DNA of 7,093 nucleotides from Actinomycetes bacterium (lineage in GTDB: Bacteria > Actinomycetota > Thermoleophilia > BMS3ABIN01), in contig JAJYIN010000113.1 of the NCBI GenBank assembly GCA_021790075.1, positions 1 through 7,093 of the forward strand, given 5' to 3'. Made by a program: the position numbers and the translations under genes. This document shows positions 6,007 through 7,093 of the stretch, piece by piece. The notes below the pieces were generated by a model, which was given only the letters and a program-made list of their open reading frames with translations, ran no database searches and was not told where the DNA came from. The first letter of the stretch is position 1; each line of letters opens with the position of its first letter.

Positions 6007-6039
6007 CCGGAACCGATATTACCTTACAAATATACCATT
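6007..6039 (+). promoter_or_regulatory. AT-rich spacer before mnmG, no ribosome site
   Basis: The 33-bp spacer between the paralogue's stop and the mnmG ATG is markedly richer in A/T than its surroundings. It contains TACAAA (6025-6030) and TATACC (6031-6036), which resemble weak -10 elements. There is no GGAGG-like sequence. It could be an internal promoter giving a leaderless or near-leaderless mnmG transcript, or just an unstructured initiation region. No -35 is convincing. Confidence 0.3.
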
Positions 6040-7093
6040 ATGTCAAGCAATGAGATTCCATTCGATGTCGTGGTTGTTGGCGGCGGGCACGCCGGCTGCG
6101 AAGCGGCGCTGGCAGCGGCAAGAATGGGCTGCTCTACCCTGCTCCTCACGCTCAACCTGGAGAAAATTGCCCTGATGCCCTGCAATCCGTCAATCGGAGG
6201 CATAGGAAAGGGTCAGCTCACACGGGAGATTGACGCCCTGGGTGGGGAGCAAGGCAGGAACACAGACAGGTCCTTCATCCAGATGAAGATGCTCAACACC
6301 AGCAAAGGTCCGGCCGTTAGAGCACTCCGGGCCCAGGCTGACAAGAAACTTTATGAAGACAACATGAAAAAGGCGCTTGTCAAAGAACCGCAGCTCAGGG
6401 TGCTGGAGGGCAGCGCTGCTAAAATAATTGTTTCACGTGAAACAATAAAGGGACTCGAGCTTACTGACGGCAGCATTATCCAGGCCCGCGCTGTTGTTCT
6501 CGCCTGCGGGACTTTCCTGGACGGCAAGATCGTGGTCGGTCAAATGCGGTTTCCTGCCGGCCGCATGGGTGAACCGCCGGCGAACGAGCTTCCCCGCAGT
6601 CTTGCCCGCCACGGGCTCCAGCTGGCGCGGTTCCAATCGGCCACCCCGCCCCGGATCGATGCACGTTCCGTTGACTTTGCACACCTCCAGATTGAACCCG
6701 GTGACCAGCATCCCGCTTCTTTCTCTCCTTTTTCCAAAGTCAGCGGCGAGGATCAGATTCCCTGCTACCTGACCTATACAACTGCCGCAACCCACGAGGT
6801 CGTCCGCCGCTATCTCCACCTTTCTCCGATCAAGACCGGTTCGGTCAGTGGTAAAGGCCCGCGTTACTGTCCCTCCATTGACCGGAAGGTGATCAACTTT
6901 CCCGATCGGGACCGCCATCCGGTCTTCATCGAACCGGAGGGCCGCCATACCAAGGAAATGTACCTGCAAGGGCTCACTACCAGCCTGCCTGTATGGGTTC
7001 AGGAAAAGGTCATCCATGCCACTCCCGGACTCGAATGCGCACGCCTCATGCGCCCTGGATATGCAGTTGAATATGATTACGTCATTCCGAGTC
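6040..7093 (+). CDS. mnmG: MnmG, tRNA uridine modification FAD enzyme (5' part)
   Basis: MnmG is the FAD- and NADH-using partner of MnmE in wobble U34 modification. The frame starts at ATG 6040 and runs off the window after 351 codons (the family is about 620-630 aa). Visible features: FDVVVVGGGHAGCEAALAAA (8-27, FAD-binding loop), MPCNPSIGGIGKGQL (46-60, holding the conserved Cys48, E. coli Cys47), MLNTSKGPAVRALRAQADK (84-102), CGTFLDGKI (157-165), GRMGEPPAN (174-182), GKGPRYCPSI (271-280, Cys277), VFIEPEG (295-301), YLQGLTTSLP (308-317) and MRPGYAVEYDYV (337-348). The motif normally KTGTPPR reads QSATPPR (199-205). No ribosome site precedes the ATG. Codons 130-136 contain a complete parS palindrome. 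All catalytic landmarks expected this far are present, so this is the functional copy. Confidence 0.96.
   Translation, partial: MSSNEIPFDVVVVGGGHAGCEAALAAARMGCSTLLLTLNLEKIALMPCNPSIGGIGKGQLTREIDALGGEQGRNTDRSFIQMKMLNTSKGPAVRALRAQADKKLYEDNMKKALVKEPQLRVLEGSAAKIIVSRETIKGLELTDGSIIQARAVVLACGTFLDGKIVVGQMRFPAGRMGEPPANELPRSLARHGLQLARFQSATPPRIDARSVDFAHLQIEPGDQHPASFSPFSKVSGEDQIPCYLTYTTAATHEVVRRYLHLSPIKTGSVSGKGPRYCPSIDRKVINFPDRDRHPVFIEPEGRHTKEMYLQGLTTSLPVWVQEKVIHATPGLECARLMRPGYAVEYDYVIPS
6429..6444. other. parS: parS centromere site (ParB binding)
   Basis: TGTTTCACGTGAAACA is a perfect 16-bp palindrome identical to the core of the well-known bacterial parS site bound by ParB/Spo0J. The symmetry extends to 20 bp (6427-6446). 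It sits in frame inside mnmG, encoding VSRET in a variable stretch between two strands of the FAD domain. ParB loads here, spreads, and with ParA and SMC segregates the origin region. parS sites cluster near oriC, so this window is probably origin-proximal. parA and parB themselves are not visible but commonly follow mnmG. Confidence 0.93.

Noticed and set aside
1..7093. CRISPR array, insertion sequence, tRNA or rRNA
   Set aside because: No regularly spaced direct repeats, transposase motifs, terminal repeats or cloverleaf pattern were seen. The tandem units at 1160-1330 are too few and too degenerate for CRISPR.

Overview
The window is about 7.1 kb of high-GC bacterial chromosome. No base-level marker fixes the phylum. 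Three things lean weakly toward a deep-branching actinobacterium or another high-GC Gram-positive-like lineage: a DtxR/IdeR-like iron box, genes that appear to be translated without Shine-Dalgarno sequences, and a ParB parS centromere site inside mnmG. That lineage call is inference. The parS site argues that the window lies close to the chromosome origin, where many bacteria carry mnmE-mnmG-rsmG-parA-parB.

Layout. Bases 1-286 precede the first gene and hold a possible small ORF and a candidate iron-responsive operator. Bases 299-1123 (+) encode a seven-helix FTR1-family iron permease, followed by a probable terminator. Bases 1160-1330 hold about 2.5 degenerate tandem copies of a roughly 70-bp unit. 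The unit includes the 3' end of the converging gene, a DUF255/YyaL-type thioredoxin-fold protein on the minus strand (1296-3077). A divergent promoter region (3078-3263) separates that gene from mnmE (3264-4646, +).

Downstream of mnmE are two MnmG-type genes in tandem. The first (4666-6006) is a strongly altered paralogue. It keeps the FAD-binding fold but lacks the two cysteines of MnmG, about 80 internal residues and the whole C-terminal MnmE-binding domain. It has a long Pro/Ser/acidic N-terminal tail with no ATG start. Its FAD-binding loop is encoded by a perfect 24-bp inverted repeat with a 4-nt loop. The second (6040 to the window end) is mnmG itself, cut off by the window edge.

Working together: MnmE (GTPase) and MnmG (FAD enzyme) form the complex that installs 5-carboxymethylaminomethyl or aminomethyl groups on U34 of certain tRNAs. 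The intervening paralogue cannot do the MnmG reaction in the known way. It could be a regulatory or subunit-like partner, an enzyme with a new role, or a decaying duplicate. The most notable observations are this paralogue, its large hairpin, and the exact parS palindrome embedded in mnmG codons.
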